A DNA stretch of 64,000 nt, taken from the NCBI RefSeq assembly GCF_002251735.1, contig NZ_NOXS01000034.1, positions 248,376 through 312,375 on the forward strand, in the 5' to 3' direction. This DNA comes from Elstera cyanobacteriorum (GTDB taxonomy: Bacteria; Pseudomonadota; Alphaproteobacteria; Elsterales; Elsteraceae). Of this stretch, positions 53,172-61,862 are shown in pieces (the stretch's first letter is position 1; each line of letters opens with the position of its first letter). The position numbers and the translations under genes are program-made. The notes below the pieces were generated by a model that searched no databases, was not told the origin of the DNA, and saw only the letters and a list, made by a program, of their open reading frames with translations.

Positions 53172-53215
53172 AGCAAATACGTCGTCGCGGGTGTGCCACC
53201 CGCTCGGGATTTGCT
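53172..53215. other. Structured hairpin between glyS and ppdK
   Basis: Outer stem AGCAAAT/ATTTGCT (53172-53178, 53209-53215) encloses a GC-rich hairpin GCGGGTG-TGC-CACCCGC (53187-53203). There is no T-run, so it is not a standard terminator. It is 60 bp before the ppdK start and could be a leader structure or a protein-binding site. Confidence 0.55.
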
Positions 53216-53276
53216 CTAGGGGCGTCGGGGCTAAGCAGCCCATAACAACCGCTTTTACCGGGGTAAGGGGAATAAG

Positions 53277-55967
53277 ATGGCTGACGCAACGAAGTGGGTT
53301 TACAGCTTCGGCGACGGAAAGTCGGAAGGTAACGCTGGCATGCGCAATCTGCTCGGCGGCAAGGGCGCGAACCTTGCCGAAATGAGCAACCTCGGCCTGC
53401 CGGTGCCGCCGGGCTTCACCGTGACCACGGAAGTCTGCACCTATTACTACGCCAATGGCCGTCAATATCCTGCCGAGTTGCGCGCCCAGGTGGCGGCGGC
53501 GCTTGGCGATGTCGAAGCCATTGTCGGCAAGAAATTCGGCGATCCCGCCAATCCGCTGCTCGTCTCCGTCCGCTCCGGCGCCCGCGCTTCGATGCCGGGG
53601 ATGATGGATACGGTGCTGAACCTCGGCCTCAACGACATCACTGTGGAAGGGCTGGCCCAGCTCTCCGGCGATGCGCGCTTTGCCTACGACAGCTACCGCC
53701 GCTTCATCCAGATGTACTCGAACGTCGTGCTCGACATCGATCATCATCACTTCGAAGAAATTCTCGACCGGCATAAGGACGAGAAGGGCCATAGCCTCGA
53801 TACCGACCTGACCGCCGACGATTGGAAGGCCGTGGTCGCCGACTATAAGGCCGAAGTAAAGCACGCCCTGGGCAGCGATTTCCCGCAAGACCCGCAGGAA
53901 CAGCTTTGGGGCGCGGTCGGTGCGGTGTTCGCAAGCTGGATGAACCAGCGCGCCATTGTTTACCGGCGCCTGCACGAAATCCCGGAAAGCTGGGGCACGG
54001 CGGTCAACGTCCAGGCGATGGTCTTCGGTAATATGGGCCAGGATTGCGCGACGGGCGTTGCCTTTACGCGCGACCCCTCGACCGGCGAAAATGTTTTCTA
54101 TGGCGAATATCTGATCAACGCCCAGGGCGAAGACGTGGTGGCGGGGATCCGCACGCCGCAGCAGATCACCATCCAGGGCAAGCTCGCCAATCATTCGACG
54201 CTGCCCGCGATGGAAGAATCCATGCCCGGCGTGTTTGCCGAATTGGCGGCGGTGCGCGACAAGCTGGAAAAGCATTTCCGCGACGTGCAGGACATCGAGT
54301 TCACTGTGCAGTCGGGCAAGCTCTACATGCTGCAAACCCGCAGCGGTAAGCGCACGGCGCAGGCGGCGCTAAAGATCGCCGTCGATATGGCGAACGAGGG
54401 GCTGATCACCCAGGACGAAGCCATCCAGCGCGTCGAGCCGCGCAGCCTGGATCAGCTTCTGCATCCGCGCCTCGACCCGAACGCGCCGCGCAATCTGCTC
54501 TCGCGCGGGCTGCCGGCGTCGCCGGGGGCTGCGGCGGGGAAAGTAGTTTTTTCGGCGGATGCGGCGGAAGATCTCGCCTCGAAGGGCGAAGCGGTCATCC
54601 TGGTGCGGATCGAAACGAGCCCGGAAGATATTCACGGCATGCACGCCGCCAAGGGCATTCTGACGACGCGCGGCGGCATGACCAGCCACGCGGCGGTGGT
54701 GGCCCGCGGCATGGGCCGTCCGTGCGTCGCCGGGGCGGGGGATATCCGCGTCGACTACGCAGCGGGCACCCTGTCGGTGCGCGGCACGACGGTGAAGGCG
54801 GGGGATTTCATCACCCTCGACGGCGGTACCGGCGAAGTCTTCGTCGGTCAGGTGCCGACCTTGCAGCCGGAACTGTCGGGCAGCTTCGCCACGCTGATGG
54901 GCTGGGCGGATGCCAAGCGCACGCTGAAAGTCCGCACCAATGCCGAAACCCCGCTGGATGCCCGCACCGCGCGGCAGTTCGGCGCGGAAGGCATTGGCCT
55001 GTGCCGGACGGAGCATATGTTCTTCGACGCCGACCGCATCATCGCCGTGCGCGAAATGATTATGTCGGACGATGAAGCGGGCCGCCGGGCGGCACTGGCG
55101 AAGATTTTGCCGATGCAGCGCAGCGATTTCGTCGAGCTGTTCACCATCATGGCCGGGCTGCCGGTGACGATCCGCCTGCTCGATCCGCCGCTGCACGAGT
55201 TCTTGCCGCATTCGGAAGCCGAAATGCAGGAAGTAGCCAAGGCGGCGGGGAAGGATTTGGCTTTCGTTAAGGCGCGCGGGGCGGCGCTGCACGAATCGAA
55301 CCCGATGCTCGGTCATCGCGGCTGCCGCTTGGGCGTGACCTATCCTGAAATCTACGAAATGCAGGCGCGGGCGATTTTCGAAGCCGTCGTCGCGGTTCAG
55401 AAGGACAGCGGCGCGACGGTCGAACCGGAAATTATGATCCCGCTGGTGGCGACCCGCAAAGAACTCGATCTGTTGAAAGCGGTGATCGACCGGGTAGCGA
55501 GCGAAGTGTCGGCGACTTCGGGTTTGAAGCTCGCGTATCTTGTCGGCACGATGATCGAACTGCCGCGCGCGGCGCTGCAAGCCGGGAAGATCGCCGAAAC
55601 GGCGGAATTCTTCAGCTTCGGCACCAACGATCTGACCCAGACAACCTTCGGCCTGTCGCGCGACGATGCGGGGAACTTCCTGCAATCCTACCTGCGCCAA
55701 GGCATTCTGGAGGAAGACCCCTTCGTCTCCCTCGATCAGGACGGCGTGGGCGAGTTGGTGCAGATTGCCGCCGACCGTGGCCGGGCGACGCGCGGCGACC
55801 TAAAGCTCGGTATTTGCGGCGAACATGGCGGCGATCCGGCCTCCATCGCCTTCTGTCAGAAGGTCGGCCTCAACTACGTCTCCTGCTCGCCCTACCGGGT
55901 GCCGATTGCCCGGCTGGCAGCCGCACAAGCAGCGCTTGCGGTTAGCTTTAATAAAGACAACCTTTAG
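53277..55967 (+). CDS. ppdK: Pyruvate, phosphate dikinase
   Basis: An 896-aa enzyme interconverting pyruvate + ATP + Pi and PEP + AMP + PPi. The N-terminal ATP-grasp domain starts [12 protein letters not shown] with [19 protein letters not shown] near 105. The phosphohistidine loop is [18 protein letters not shown] (about 460-478). The C-terminal TIM barrel ends with [18 protein letters not shown] and the Cys motif [13 protein letters not shown] 53277 has GGGGAATAAG upstream. In alphaproteobacteria it can drive glycolysis or gluconeogenesis in either direction. Confidence 0.96.
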   Translation: MADATKWVYSFGDGKSEGNAGMRNLLGGKGANLAEMSNLGLPVPPGFTVTTEVCTYYYANGRQYPAELRAQVAAALGDVEAIVGKKFGDPANPLLVSVRSGARASMPGMMDTVLNLGLNDITVEGLAQLSGDARFAYDSYRRFIQMYSNVVLDIDHHHFEEILDRHKDEKGHSLDTDLTADDWKAVVADYKAEVKHALGSDFPQDPQEQLWGAVGAVFASWMNQRAIVYRRLHEIPESWGTAVNVQAMVFGNMGQDCATGVAFTRDPSTGENVFYGEYLINAQGEDVVAGIRTPQQITIQGKLANHSTLPAMEESMPGVFAELAAVRDKLEKHFRDVQDIEFTVQSGKLYMLQTRSGKRTAQAALKIAVDMANEGLITQDEAIQRVEPRSLDQLLHPRLDPNAPRNLLSRGLPASPGAAAGKVVFSADAAEDLASKGEAVILVRIETSPEDIHGMHAAKGILTTRGGMTSHAAVVARGMGRPCVAGAGDIRVDYAAGTLSVRGTTVKAGDFITLDGGTGEVFVGQVPTLQPELSGSFATLMGWADAKRTLKVRTNAETPLDARTARQFGAEGIGLCRTEHMFFDADRIIAVREMIMSDDEAGRRAALAKILPMQRSDFVELFTIMAGLPVTIRLLDPPLHEFLPHSEAEMQEVAKAAGKDLAFVKARGAALHESNPMLGHRGCRLGVTYPEIYEMQARAIFEAVVAVQKDSGATVEPEIMIPLVATRKELDLLKAVIDRVASEVSATSGLKLAYLVGTMIELPRAALQAGKIAETAEFFSFGTNDLTQTTFGLSRDDAGNFLQSYLRQGILEEDPFVSLDQDGVGELVQIAADRGRATRGDLKLGICGEHGGDPASIAFCQKVGLNYVSCSPYRVPIARLAAAQAALAVSFNKDNL

Positions 55968-55978
55968 CGTGTAAATCG

Positions 55979-56010
55979 GGCGGGGGCTTAGGTGAGACCC
56001 CGCCTTTTTT
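55979..56010 (+). terminator. Rho-independent terminator after ppdK
   Basis: GGCGGGG (55979-55985) pairs with CCCCGCC (55998-56004), followed by TTTTTT (56005-56010). Confidence 0.9.
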
Positions 56011-56155
56011 GCGCAATTCTGCCAGGTTCGGCGCCCTAAAACCGCGTTCATTCAGACATTAATTTGCGGTTAGAGAATAAAAAACCGGGGCAACCGGTGT
56101 GCCGAATGTCTATACTCCTGTATACGACCTACTTCAGCGGGAGTGACGCGCGGCG

Positions 56156-58312
56156 ATGCGCACAGGGGAGGGAATGAAGCCCGGAATGGCCAGCCGCATC
56201 CTGCTGATGCGCGCGGGCATTGTGCTGGGAACCCTCGCCTTCATTGCCGCCGTGTTTTTGCAAGCCTCGGTCAATGTCCGCACCAACGAGGCGACGGCGC
56301 GGGCCGCAGCCTCGCGTGCGGCGGATATGACCGCGCTCTCGCTGCGGTCGCTGGTCGATCAGACGTTTGGGCAGGTCGATCAGGCCATCCAGATTTTGGC
56401 GCCGCATATTTCCCTGCCATTCCCGCTCGCGCCCGCCGCCGTGAAACCCGATTTGAATGACCGGATGGCCGTGCTTGTCGGCACGCTCGATGCGGTAACG
56501 GGGGCGATTGCCTTATCGCCGGATGGTATTCTGCTGGGGCGCTGGGGGGAGGAGCTGGACGATCCGCTAAGTTCCGATCTGTACCGCATGCCCCGTCCGG
56601 GGGGCGGGTTCGAGATTGAAGCGGTGGGCGACATGGGCCGCCCCGGGCGCGTGGTGCTGGGGCGCTGGGTGCAGTCCGACCTTACCGGCGCGCAGGCAGT
56701 GGTTTTGGTGACGATCGACCTAAAGCGCCTCCTACCGCCGGAACTGCCTGATCAACTGGGCGCGGGCGGGCGGCTGGCCCTGCTGTTGCAAACAGGTGAG
56801 GTCGCGGCGGTTTTGAAAACGGGCCGCCCGGCGTTGGCGGCGGGCAAATTTGTTTCGGTCAGCAGCGAGGCGGAGGGCGGGGTAACCCGCACCCCATCAG
56901 GCCTGCCGTTTGGAACCTTAACCGGCGCGCGCGTTGGTCAAGAAGTGATCTGGCGCCTGCCGCTGCGCACGACGCCGATGGACCTGCTGCTGACGTTTCA
57001 CCCAACCGAAACTTTGGCAGCCGTTCGCGATGGCGCACGCAGCACGTGGATCGTCGCCTATGCCGCCTCCTTCGTCGTTCTCATCCTTGGCATTGCCCTG
57101 ATGGCGCAGTTGATGCGGGTGGAGCGCAACCGCCGTCGTCTCGATGCGCAGGATGCCGCACTGCGCGCCAGCAATACGAAGCTAGAAGCGGCCCTGGCCC
57201 ATATGAACCAGGGGCTTGTGATGTTCGACGGCGATGGGCGGATTTTGCTCTATAACCGCCGCTACCTCGATATCTTCGGGTACGACCCAAACCGCTCTTA
57301 CCTCAATCTCACGTTGGCCGACCTTTATGCGATGGCCGAACAGATGGGCCGCTTAGGGCCGATGGTCGATGCCGAGCATATTCAGGCGCGGCTGGATAGT
57401 TTGGAGCGGGGGCAGCGGCTGCAGTTCATTCGGCAACTCTCCAACGGCACTTATGTGGAATGCCGTCACGAGCCGCTGAATAATGGCTGGTCTTTATCCA
57501 CTTATACCGATGTCAGCGATTTGATCCGCACCGCCAATGCCTTTGCTAAGGCGAAAGACGAGGCAGAGCAGGCCAACCGGGCGAAATCGGTCTTTCTCGC
57601 CAATATGAGCCACGAGCTGCGCACGCCGTTGAATGCCATCCTCGGCTTTTCCGATGCGTTGATCGGCGGCTACTTCGGGCCGGTGGCGGAAAAACACCTA
57701 GAATATCTTCAGGCTATCCAAACGTCGGGCCGTTATCTGCTGGAGTTGATCGCCGATATCCTCGACCTCGCCAAGATCGAAGCCGGGCGCTACGACTTGC
57801 AGCCCGGCTGGCTGCGCGTCGAAACCCCCGTCCAAGAAGCCCTGGCCCTTTTGGCGGCGCGGGCTGAAAAAGCCCGGATCGATTTGGTGGCGAAAGTGCC
57901 ATCCGATTTGATGATCTATGCCGATGACCGCGCCCTGCGGCAAATTCTGCTAAACCTGCTGACCAATGCCGTTAAGTTCACCCGGCCCGAGGTGGGGGAG
58001 CGCGGGACGGTGTCCGTCAAAGCGGCTGCCGCCTCGGACGGGCGTGGCGTCACCCTGACCGTGCGCGACAATGGCATCGGCATCCCGCCCGAAATGCAGG
58101 AGGCGATCTTGCAGCCCTTCGTGCAGGTCGAATCGGCACAGACGACCACCGACGGCGGTACCGGCTTGGGCCTATCCATCGTGCGGGGGCTTGTGGAGGG
58201 CCACGGCGGGCGGCTGACGTTCGAAAGCGAGGTTGGGGCGGGGACGGTCTTCCGCATCTGGCTCCCGACACCGCTGACGGAGGCGGCGCAGGACCAGGCC
58301 CCCGGTGCCTAG
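56156..58312 (+). CDS. Membrane sensor histidine kinase with PAS domain
   Basis: A 718-aa kinase. Two membrane helices (about 18-38 and 298-320) bracket a 260-residue periplasmic sensor domain. A PAS domain follows (about 345-455: HMNQGLVMFDGDGRILLYNRRYL). The HisKA domain has the phospho-acceptor H486 in SHELRTPLN, then the ATPase domain with N box (ILLNLLTNAVKF), G1 DNGIGIPPE and G2 GTGLGLSIV. No receiver domain is fused and no response regulator is adjacent, so it is an orphan kinase. ATG 56174 (after GGGGAGGG) is an alternative start. Confidence 0.88.
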   Translation: MRTGEGMKPGMASRILLMRAGIVLGTLAFIAAVFLQASVNVRTNEATARAAASRAADMTALSLRSLVDQTFGQVDQAIQILAPHISLPFPLAPAAVKPDLNDRMAVLVGTLDAVTGAIALSPDGILLGRWGEELDDPLSSDLYRMPRPGGGFEIEAVGDMGRPGRVVLGRWVQSDLTGAQAVVLVTIDLKRLLPPELPDQLGAGGRLALLLQTGEVAAVLKTGRPALAAGKFVSVSSEAEGGVTRTPSGLPFGTLTGARVGQEVIWRLPLRTTPMDLLLTFHPTETLAAVRDGARSTWIVAYAASFVVLILGIALMAQLMRVERNRRRLDAQDAALRASNTKLEAALAHMNQGLVMFDGDGRILLYNRRYLDIFGYDPNRSYLNLTLADLYAMAEQMGRLGPMVDAEHIQARLDSLERGQRLQFIRQLSNGTYVECRHEPLNNGWSLSTYTDVSDLIRTANAFAKAKDEAEQANRAKSVFLANMSHELRTPLNAILGFSDALIGGYFGPVAEKHLEYLQAIQTSGRYLLELIADILDLAKIEAGRYDLQPGWLRVETPVQEALALLAARAEKARIDLVAKVPSDLMIYADDRALRQILLNLLTNAVKFTRPEVGERGTVSVKAAAASDGRGVTLTVRDNGIGIPPEMQEAILQPFVQVESAQTTTDGGTGLGLSIVRGLVEGHGGRLTFESEVGAGTVFRIWLPTPLTEAAQDQAPGA

Positions 58313-58424
58313 GCCGGTCAGCCGCTTAGTATTTCTATGAAAAAGACCCCAGGGATCGGCACCATAGGGTGCGATATCGCCCTTGGCTTGAATCTATCGG
58401 TTGGCTATATCTAGTTCCGGTTAA

Positions 58425-58721
58425 GCGGGCGTGGCGGAATCGGTAGACGCAACGGACTTAAACCAAACTGAGTGCGCTTGGGGAAACCCAGGACGTAGAA
58501 CTGCTCAAAGTCGGGGAAACCTTCACTGGCAATCCCGAGCCAAGCCCGGAAACGGGAAGGTGTAGAGACTAGACGGGCAGCACCTAAGGCCAGACGGCTA
58601 GGGTGAAGGGATAGTCCAGACCACAAACGCCTTGGTTCCGGGGCGGCGGCGAAAGCCGTAGCTGGTACGAAAATCCGTCGGGGGCAACCCCATACCGGTT
58701 CAAGTCCGGTCGCCCGCACCA
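58425..58721 (+). tRNA. tRNA-Leu (UAA) interrupted by a group I intron
   Basis: The exons are 58425-58459 and 58670-58721, giving a mature 87-nt tRNA with encoded CCA. Acceptor GCGGGCG pairs with CGCCCGC; the T arm is CCGGT-TCAAGTC-CGG. After joining, the anticodon arm is CGGA-CTTAAAA-TCCG with anticodon TAA. The long variable arm (around GTCGGGGGCAACCCCATA) is typical of leucine tRNA. The intron is placed between positions 34 and 35, inside the anticodon, so splicing is required to make a working tRNA. Confidence 0.94.
58460..58669 (+). ncRNA. Self-splicing group I intron in tRNA-Leu(UAA), 210 nt
   Basis: The intron begins after the exon U at 58459 and ends with G at 58669. P1 forms between exon ACTT and intron GAGT (58470-58473), with the U-G wobble at the splice site. 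P7 is GACTA (58567-58571) with TAGTC (58612-58616), inside the classical R (GGTGTAGAGACTA) and S (AAGGGATAGTCC) elements. Three GAAA-capped hairpins are visible: P2 TGGG/CCCA (58479-58490), P6 CCCG/CGGG (58545-58556) and P9 CGGC/GCCG (58647-58658). The size and tetraloops resemble the small tRNA introns of Azoarcus and cyanobacteria (IC3 class). No homing endonuclease gene is inside. Confidence 0.92.
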
Positions 58722-58735
58722 TTCTTCCGAATTTC

Positions 58736-58760
58736 TGGCCCCTCCGAAAGGAAGGGCCAT
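58736..58760. terminator. Hairpin after tRNA-Leu, possible terminator
   Basis: TGGCCCCTCC-GAAA-GGAAGGGCCA forms a stem with one mismatch, followed by TTGTT. It lies 15 bp beyond the tRNA and before the convergent AhpD-like gene. The T-run is weak. Confidence 0.5.
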
Positions 58761-58767
58761 TGTTACA

Positions 58768-59328
58768 TCAGCGTTCGTCGGGATGAACCCAGGCGAAGGG
58801 CTTTACGGGATCATCCAACTCGGTGTGTGCCAAGGCATTGGTGAAATTCGATAGAAGTTTAGCGGCTAAGCCCATCAAGATTTCCAGCGCTTGCCGTTGG
58901 CTGAAACCGGCCGCAAAAAACTCCGCGAGCGCTGTGTCGCCGACGTGCCCCCGCTGAAGAAGAAGCTGTCGCGTGAACTGCCGCAAGCTCTCGAGGCGCG
59001 GATCAGTCAGGGGTTTGCCGTCCCGCAAGGCAGTGATGATGTCGGCGGGCATTTTTTGCAACGTCATCAGTAGCGAATGACCGGCGGTGCAATAATGGCA
59101 CCTGTTCTCATAATTTGCCGTCATCATAACGATTTGCTGTTCTAACGGGGACAGGGTGGTTTCCGCTAGGAACAGCCCGAAGGTGGTGGTGTATGCCTGA
59201 TATAGGGGCGGCGCTTCGGCCATGATTTGATGAAGCTTCGGAAAGAAACCGAATGTCTTTTCTGATTGCGCGATGAGGGCCTGCGAGGCTTCCGGGGCGG
59301 TGGCTTTGGTATGGTAGACGAACATCAT
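58768..59328 (-). CDS. AhpD-like (carboxymuconolactone decarboxylase family) protein
   Basis: A 186-aa all-helical protein with the CMD/AhpD core. The redox motif ENRCHYCTAGH (C77, C80, H84) is the E-x2-C-x2-C-x3-H pattern of alkylhydroperoxidase-type proteins. It overlaps the upstream dehydrogenase gene by 4 bp (ATGA), so it is the last gene of a three-gene operon with that enzyme and the azoreductase-like protein, possibly under the divergent LysR regulator. A peroxidase or reductase role is inferred. Confidence 0.84.
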   Translation of the reverse strand: MMFVYHTKATAPEASQALIAQSEKTFGFFPKLHQIMAEAPPLYQAYTTTFGLFLAETTLSPLEQQIVMMTANYENRCHYCTAGHSLLMTLQKMPADIITALRDGKPLTDPRLESLRQFTRQLLLQRGHVGDTALAEFFAAGFSQRQALEILMGLAAKLLSNFTNALAHTELDDPVKPFAWVHPDER

Positions 59329-60203
59329 ATTTTCTCCGGCGGTGAGGCGGCTGGGGCGTAGAGACGGATAATCCCGGTGAGATTATCGGCGCCGAATCCT
59401 GCGGCGATGGCGCGTTGGAACACGGCGCGGGTTGCGGCGATCATAGGGGCCTGTGCGGCTGCTTCGGCGGCATAACCAAAGTCTTTTTCCACGATTTCAA
59501 CGGGAAACAGAGGCGGAAAGCCTTGGGATAGCATGCTGGTAGCGGCAGCTTTGGCGGCGGGGCTGGCCGCTGGGGTAGCGATCAGCGCTTCAACGGCGCG
59601 CGCTGGGGCGTCGATATGGGCAGTAATCATCGGAATGATTTCTGCCAGCGCGGCAACTTGGATGCCAAAGAGGGCGTTTACCGCGAGTTTCGTAATCGCG
59701 CCGCTGCCGTTCGGCCCGAGATGATGGAGGATGCTTCCCATTGTCTGAAGAATGGGAGCCATCTTCCCAACGGTGGTCTCGGTGCCCCCCAGGAGGAAGA
59801 TCAACTGGCGTTGATCGGCTTGCGGGCGCGACCCCACAACGGGCGCATCGAGAAAGTTAATCCCTCGGTTAGTTGCCGCAGCGGCGAGGGCTTTTACCCA
59901 CGGTAGGCTCAGGGTCGAACATTCCACCGCCGTCGCCTGCGGTGTCATGGCCGATAGAGCGCCGGTTACTGGATCCAACCAAACGGCGCGCGACGCTATA
60001 TCATTCCGAACCATAGCGAGAACGCTATCCGCCCCCGCTGCCGCCTTCGCGGGGGTTTCGGACCATTCAGCCCCCGCTTGAAGCAGGGGCGCGGCCTTTT
60101 CCGGCGACCGGTTCCAAATCCGAACGGTATGCCCGGCGGCAATCAGATGGGCCGCCATGCGGCTTCCCATCGCGCCCAATCCTAAAAAGGCTATCGTTGC
60201 CAT
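59325..60203 (-). CDS. NAD(P)-dependent beta-hydroxyacid dehydrogenase (3-hydroxyisobutyrate dehydrogenase-like)
   Basis: A 292-aa dehydrogenase from ATG 60203. The Rossmann motif GLGAMGSRMAAHL is at 8-20, NRSPEKA marks NADP-type preference (Arg after Asn), the substrate motif DAPVVGSRPQA is near 125 and the catalytic Lys is in SGAITKLAVNALF near 172. The exact hydroxyacid or imine substrate is not known. It starts 10 bp downstream of the azoreductase gene's stop. Confidence 0.87.
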   Translation of the reverse strand: MATIAFLGLGAMGSRMAAHLIAAGHTVRIWNRSPEKAAPLLQAGAEWSETPAKAAAGADSVLAMVRNDIASRAVWLDPVTGALSAMTPQATAVECSTLSLPWVKALAAAATNRGINFLDAPVVGSRPQADQRQLIFLLGGTETTVGKMAPILQTMGSILHHLGPNGSGAITKLAVNALFGIQVAALAEIIPMITAHIDAPARAVEALIATPAASPAAKAAATSMLSQGFPPLFPVEIVEKDFGYAAEAAAQAPMIAATRAVFQRAIAAGFGADNLTGIIRLYAPAASPPEKI

Positions 60204-60213
60204 GATGGCCGCC

Positions 60214-60828
60214 TTACGCGGGGAGGGCGGTGTCGATCGCCGCCTTCGCTGCCTCGATCTGGCTGGCGAGTGCGTCGCCGCCCGTTGCAGCCATTTCAGC
60301 ATTGAAGAAGTGCGTATCGGCCATGCCCAGAAAGGTCAGCAGGAAGCGCAAATAGGGTTCAACGAAGTTGGCGGCGCTGAAGCCTTGCCCCGGCCCATAT
60401 CCGGCCGCCCCATAGGCGCAGGTCACGAAGACCTGTTTACCGGTCACCAGCCCGTCGAATGTCTGCCCGTCATAGCGAAAGGTATGGCCAATGCGAACAA
60501 TCTGATCGATCCAGGCTTTTAGGGCGGACGGGATCGAGAAATTATACATCGGCACGGTCAGCAGCAGATAATCGGCGCTCCGCAGTTCGCCGATCAGCTC
60601 GTCTGAAAGGGCTGTGGCCGTGCGGAGGGCATCCGTCATTTGGTCGGTCGGCGTGTAATAGCCAGCAATCGTGGCTTCGGTGATATGGGGTAGGGACGCG
60701 AGATCGCGTCGCAAGATGCGAAGGTCTGGTTTTGCCAAACGCAGACGGTTTTCCAGATGGTCGCCCAATTGACGGGAAACCGACCCTTCTTGACGGGCGC
60801 TGGCATCAAGACGAAGCAAAACAGGCAT
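60214..60828 (-). CDS. FMN-dependent NADH:quinone/azo reductase, AzoR-like
   Basis: A 204-aa flavoprotein with a flavodoxin-like fold. The start ATG 60828 has GGAGG 7 nt upstream. It begins LLRLDASARQEGSVSRQLGD (the FMN phosphate loop) and has the FMN motif PMYNFSIPSALKAWID near 95, typical of AzoR. These enzymes reduce quinones and azo dyes by two electrons and may protect against quinone or thiol stress. It is first in an operon with a dehydrogenase and an AhpD-like protein, divergent from LysR. Confidence 0.9.
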   Translation of the reverse strand: MPVLLRLDASARQEGSVSRQLGDHLENRLRLAKPDLRILRRDLASLPHITEATIAGYYTPTDQMTDALRTATALSDELIGELRSADYLLLTVPMYNFSIPSALKAWIDQIVRIGHTFRYDGQTFDGLVTGKQVFVTCAYGAAGYGPGQGFSAANFVEPYLRFLLTFLGMADTHFFNAEMAATGGDALASQIEAAKAAIDTALPA

Positions 60829-60928
60829 GAGGAACCTCCAAGGAATGCCGCGTCCCCTATGGACGCGCCTTAGAGAGTTCACCGATGTCGAATGATCGAT
60901 TAAGCTGGCTTCTTGGAATGATATTGAT

Positions 60929-61849
60929 GTGGATCAAGCATTAATGAATTTGAACGATGCCCGCCTGCTTATCGAAATCGCCCGTCGGGGGTCCTTTGCC
61001 GAGGTTGCGCGTGATCGCGGGGTCGATCCTTCCTGGGTATCGCGGATGGTGGCGGGAATAGAACAGGCGCTCGGCTTTCGGCTGTTTCAGCGGACGACGC
61101 GGCGTGTCGCGCTGACCGAGGCCGGGGAAATTTATCTGCGGCGCATCCAACTGATTGCCGAGGAGCTTGATCAGGCGCGGGATGATGCTTTGGCCGTTAC
61201 CCGTGGTCCGGTCGGCATCCTGCGCATGACGGCAACGGTTGCCTTCGGTCAAACGGTGCTGGTGCCGTTAATCCCGCAATTTCGAAACGTTTATCCGGGC
61301 GTAGCGCTCGATCTGCTGCTGACGGATGCGACGGTCAATTTGGTCAGCGACCGGATCGACCTTGCCATCCGGCACGGCCCGAGCGTTACGGGCGATATGG
61401 TTGTCACCAAGCTGCGGACGACCCGATATCGGGTTTGCGCGAGTCCAACCTATCTGGCCCAGGCAGGTGCCCCAACCCATCCGCAGGAATTAGCGCACCG
61501 CCCGTGTTTAAGGTTCGCGTTACCAGGGTTCCGAAGCCGCTGGCTGTTTCGGGAAGCGACCGCCGGGCCGGTGATAGAGGTCGAGGTTGGGGGAGACATC
61601 ACTGTTTCTGGGGGGCTTGCCCTGCATAGCCTGGCCCTAGCCGGGGAGGGGCCAGCTTTGCTGGCCGATTGGCTGATTGAGGCCGATATTGCCGCTGGAC
61701 GCTTGATTGATCTCTTTCCCGGTTGGCAGGTCACGGCCACGAGTTTCGAGACGGCGGTTTGGCTGCTCTATCCCAGCCGGTCATTTCTACCCCGCAAGGT
61801 GCGGGCGATGATCGACTTCCTGAAAGCCTCGGTCGAGGGGGGCGCGTAG
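60929..61849 (+). CDS. LysR-family transcriptional regulator
   Basis: A 306-aa regulator starting with GTG 60929; ATG 60944 is an equally plausible start. The N-terminal winged HTH is at about 8-65 (GSFAEVARDRGVDPSWVSRMVAGIEQALGFRLFQRTTRRVALTEAG), and the C-terminal effector domain is of the LysR type of the aaeR/dsdC-like subgroup. It is divergent from the azoR-dehydrogenase-AhpD operon over a 100-bp gap and probably controls it. Effector unknown. Confidence 0.9.
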   Translation: MDQALMNLNDARLLIEIARRGSFAEVARDRGVDPSWVSRMVAGIEQALGFRLFQRTTRRVALTEAGEIYLRRIQLIAEELDQARDDALAVTRGPVGILRMTATVAFGQTVLVPLIPQFRNVYPGVALDLLLTDATVNLVSDRIDLAIRHGPSVTGDMVVTKLRTTRYRVCASPTYLAQAGAPTHPQELAHRPCLRFALPGFRSRWLFREATAGPVIEVEVGGDITVSGGLALHSLALAGEGPALLADWLIEADIAAGRLIDLFPGWQVTATSFETAVWLLYPSRSFLPRKVRAMIDFLKASVEGGA

Positions 61850-61862
61850 CCCCCCATCCGCC

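Noticed and set aside
54369-55700. 443-codon minus-strand open frame over ppdK
   Set aside because: Antisense to the PEP-binding and TIM-barrel regions of ppdK, rich in Arg/His/Gln as shadows usually are.
58460-58669. Treating the tRNA-Leu insertion as a pseudogene or an IS remnant
   Set aside because: It has intact group I core elements, correct splice-site pairing and exons that join to a perfect tRNA.
60829-60928. A LysR operator in the azoR/lysR gap
   Set aside because: Short T-N11-A matches occur, but none is clearly symmetric or placed well enough to report.
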